A DNA stretch of 34,967 nt from Sphingobacteriaceae bacterium (GTDB lineage Bacteria > Bacteroidota > Bacteroidia > Sphingobacteriales > Sphingobacteriaceae). The notes below the pieces were generated by a model that did no database searches, had not been told where the DNA came from, and saw nothing but the letters and a program-made list of their open reading frames with translations. Positions 33,970 through 34,967 of this stretch are shown one piece after another (within the stretch, counting starts at the first letter, position 1; every line of letters starts with the position of its first letter). The stretch covers positions 1 to 34,967 of the forward strand of contig CANGZD010000016.1 of assembly GCA_947458875.1 (NCBI GenBank). The letters run 5' to 3'. Both the position numbers and the translations under genes were made by a program.

Positions 33970-34599
33970 TTAGGAAGAGGCTGCCAGTACTTTGAACTGG
34001 TAGCCTTTTTTTGTCCAGTATTCCAAAGCCTTGGGTAAAACGTATTCCAGTCGCTCCCTGGCCTTTAAACTGTCGTGAAAAACGACGATCGAACCATTGG
34101 TAGTTTGTTTAATCACATTTTCAAAACAATCCTTGGGTTTCAGTCTGGGTAGATAGTCGTGACTCAAAATATCCCACATGATGATCTGCACATTGGGAAA
34201 TCGGCGTTTGATCTCAGTAATTTGGCTTCTTTTTATTCTTCCGTAAGGAGGTCTGAACAAATTTGAATTGACCAGAGCATCGCATTGCGCCATGTCCTGT
34301 AGGTAAGTTTTGTTGCTACTGGTCCAGCCATTTAAATGGTGATAGGAATGATTACCAACCGCATGTCCCTCATCCAAGATCTGCTGAAATACTTCCGGAT
34401 GTTTTCTAATGTTATCACCAATACAGAAGAAACTGGCTTTGGCTTTGAATTTTTTTAATGTTTTTAGAACAAATGGTGTAACAATAGGAATAGGTCCATC
34501 GTCAAACGTGAGGTAAATTACTTTTTCTTGCCGGCTCTTGTTCCAAATTAAATTGGGATAAAGCCACTTAAGCCAAAAAGGTGTTTTTACCAGATACAT
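33970..34599 (-). CDS. Polysaccharide deacetylase (NodB-type, CE4)
   Basis: CE4-family deacetylase that removes N- or O-acetyl groups from polysaccharides such as peptidoglycan or exopolysaccharide. The motifs are in order: TFDDGP (31-36, Asp33 base and Asp34 metal ligand), NHSYHH (83-88, His84/His88 metal ligands), RPPYGR (116-121), DILSHDY (143-149) and VVFHDS (172-177, His175). The 209 residues form just the catalytic domain; the first 20 residues (FWLKWLYPNLIW) are hydrophobic and could attach it to the membrane, but this is not a clear signal peptide. It converges on the TonB-dependent receptor gene with an 18-base gap and is divergent from the TolC-family gene. Confidence 0.93.
   Translation of the reverse strand: MYLVKTPFWLKWLYPNLIWNKSRQEKVIYLTFDDGPIPIVTPFVLKTLKKFKAKASFFCIGDNIRKHPEVFQQILDEGHAVGNHSYHHLNGWTSSNKTYLQDMAQCDALVNSNLFRPPYGRIKRSQITEIKRRFPNVQIIMWDILSHDYLPRLKPKDCFENVIKQTTNGSIVVFHDSLKARERLEYVLPKALEYWTKKGYQFKVLAASS
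33979..34012 (+). terminator. Terminator of the TonB-dependent receptor, inside the deacetylase coding end
   Basis: GGCTGCCAGT / ACTGGTAGCC (10-bp stem with one G-T pair, 7-base loop) followed by seven T, 27 bases after the receptor stop. It overlaps the last 14 or so codons of the minus-strand deacetylase (FKVLAASS end), so the same bases code for protein on one strand and end transcription on the other. Confidence 0.82.
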
Positions 34600-34682
34600 C
34601 TCTGCTAAATTAAATATGAAAACTGATTTAGCGCAATAAATGAGATTTTTTGCCTTTAAAACGGATGATTTTAAAATAGCAT
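34600..34682. promoter_or_regulatory. Divergent promoter region deacetylase / TolC-family gene
   Basis: An 83-base A/T-rich gap between genes transcribed away from each other. It should hold both promoters; no convincing boxes or operator could be assigned by eye. Confidence 0.35.
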
Positions 34683-34967
34683 ATGAATATAACTTCTACA
34701 ATTAGAGCCTCTTTTGCACGAGTAATGTCTCTAAGCCTCTTCTTCATGCTCACCGCATTGGCGAGCTTTGCTCAAGAGAAAATTAGTTTGGAGCAAGCAA
34801 TTGACCTGGCACTACAGAATAACATACAACTGAAGCAGGCCAAGTTCAATGTGGCTATATCAGAAGAAAACCTAAAGCAATCAAAATGGAACCTTACTCC
34901 AAGTCTGAATGCAAGCTCTAACTATAACTACAGCTTGGGTAGAACTTTCGATCAGTTATCTGGACAA
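34683..34967 (+). CDS. TolC family outer-membrane efflux protein (5' part, cut by window end)
   Basis: Only the first 95 codons are present; the frame is open to the window edge. The signal peptide (about residues 1-30) ends TALASFAQ. Then comes KISLEQAIDLALQNNIQLKQ, the classic first TolC-family repeat, and later SLGRTFDQLSG, typical of Bacteroidota members. The protein would form the outer-membrane channel of a tripartite efflux pump or type I secretion system; membrane-fusion and pump genes would be expected downstream, outside the window. Confidence 0.9.
   Translation, partial: MNITSTIRASFARVMSLSLFFMLTALASFAQEKISLEQAIDLALQNNIQLKQAKFNVAISEENLKQSKWNLTPSLNASSNYNYSLGRTFDQLSGQ

Overview
The window looks like chromosomal DNA of a Bacteroidota bacterium, most likely of the Sphingobacteriales (Pedobacter- or Solitalea-like; the family is an inference). 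The grounds are the 330-residue RpoA, an RplQ with a long acidic tail, a DnaK with the FDCGGGTHD phosphate loop, short signal peptides ending in Ala-Gln, a TonB-dependent receptor with an N-terminal carboxypeptidase-like domain, porin_10 and OprO/P porins, DUF5606, and start codons without clear Shine-Dalgarno sequences. Most of the window is ordinary core genome. No tRNA, rRNA, CRISPR array, insertion sequence or phage gene was seen, and no gene-free stretch exceeds about 250 bases. LAYOUT. 1-1.75 kb: the end of the ribosomal-protein/rpoA operon (rpoA, rplQ, terminator). 1.8-3.9 kb: dnaK behind a sigma-54-like promoter, closed by a bidirectional terminator. 3.9-9.8 kb: a glycan locus. A minus-strand operon (sugar nucleotidyltransferase, NahK-like sugar 1-kinase, secreted GH31 glycosidase) faces away from a plus-strand GH109-type alpha-N-acetylgalactosaminidase. 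Together they suggest release of an N-acetylhexosamine and its conversion to sugar-1-phosphate and nucleotide sugar. 9.8-14.2 kb: a minus-strand run of porin, acyl-CoA carboxylase beta subunit, GNAT acetyltransferase and M42 aminopeptidase. 14.36-16.57 kb: the least ordinary part, an alternating array of two small outer-membrane families (A and B) with one intact A, two intact B genes, two decayed A copies and a foreign-looking plus-strand gene tail. 16.6-17.9 kb: a CsaA-like tRNA-binding protein and a 2-oxoglutarate/Fe dioxygenase of the isoleucine-hydroxylase family. 18.0-19.7 kb: pruA. 19.8-24.7 kb: a plus-strand operon of lpxK, purine nucleoside phosphorylase, porin, cyclophilin and DUF5606. 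24.7-25.0 kb: a 20-cysteine copper-storage-like protein. 25.06-28.23 kb: a minus-strand operon of a zinc-metallopeptidase-like lipoprotein, two tandem paralogous small lipoproteins and an outer-membrane protein whose signal peptide is cut by an in-frame TGA. 28.4-31.2 kb: rlmH and aconitase. 31.4-34.97 kb: a TonB-dependent receptor, a polysaccharide deacetylase whose 3' coding end doubles as the receptor's terminator, and the start of a TolC-family gene cut by the window edge. BEST LEADS. The mosaic and decaying A/B outer-membrane array; the NahK-like/nucleotidyltransferase/GH109 salvage locus; the 20-Cys Csp3-like protein; the nonsense codon in a signal peptide; the uncharacterised metallopeptidase-lipoprotein operon; and Asp in place of the base-selecting Asn in the purine nucleoside phosphorylase. 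I did not find a clearly new defence or mobile system. All family calls are by eye from sequence motifs; no database search was run.
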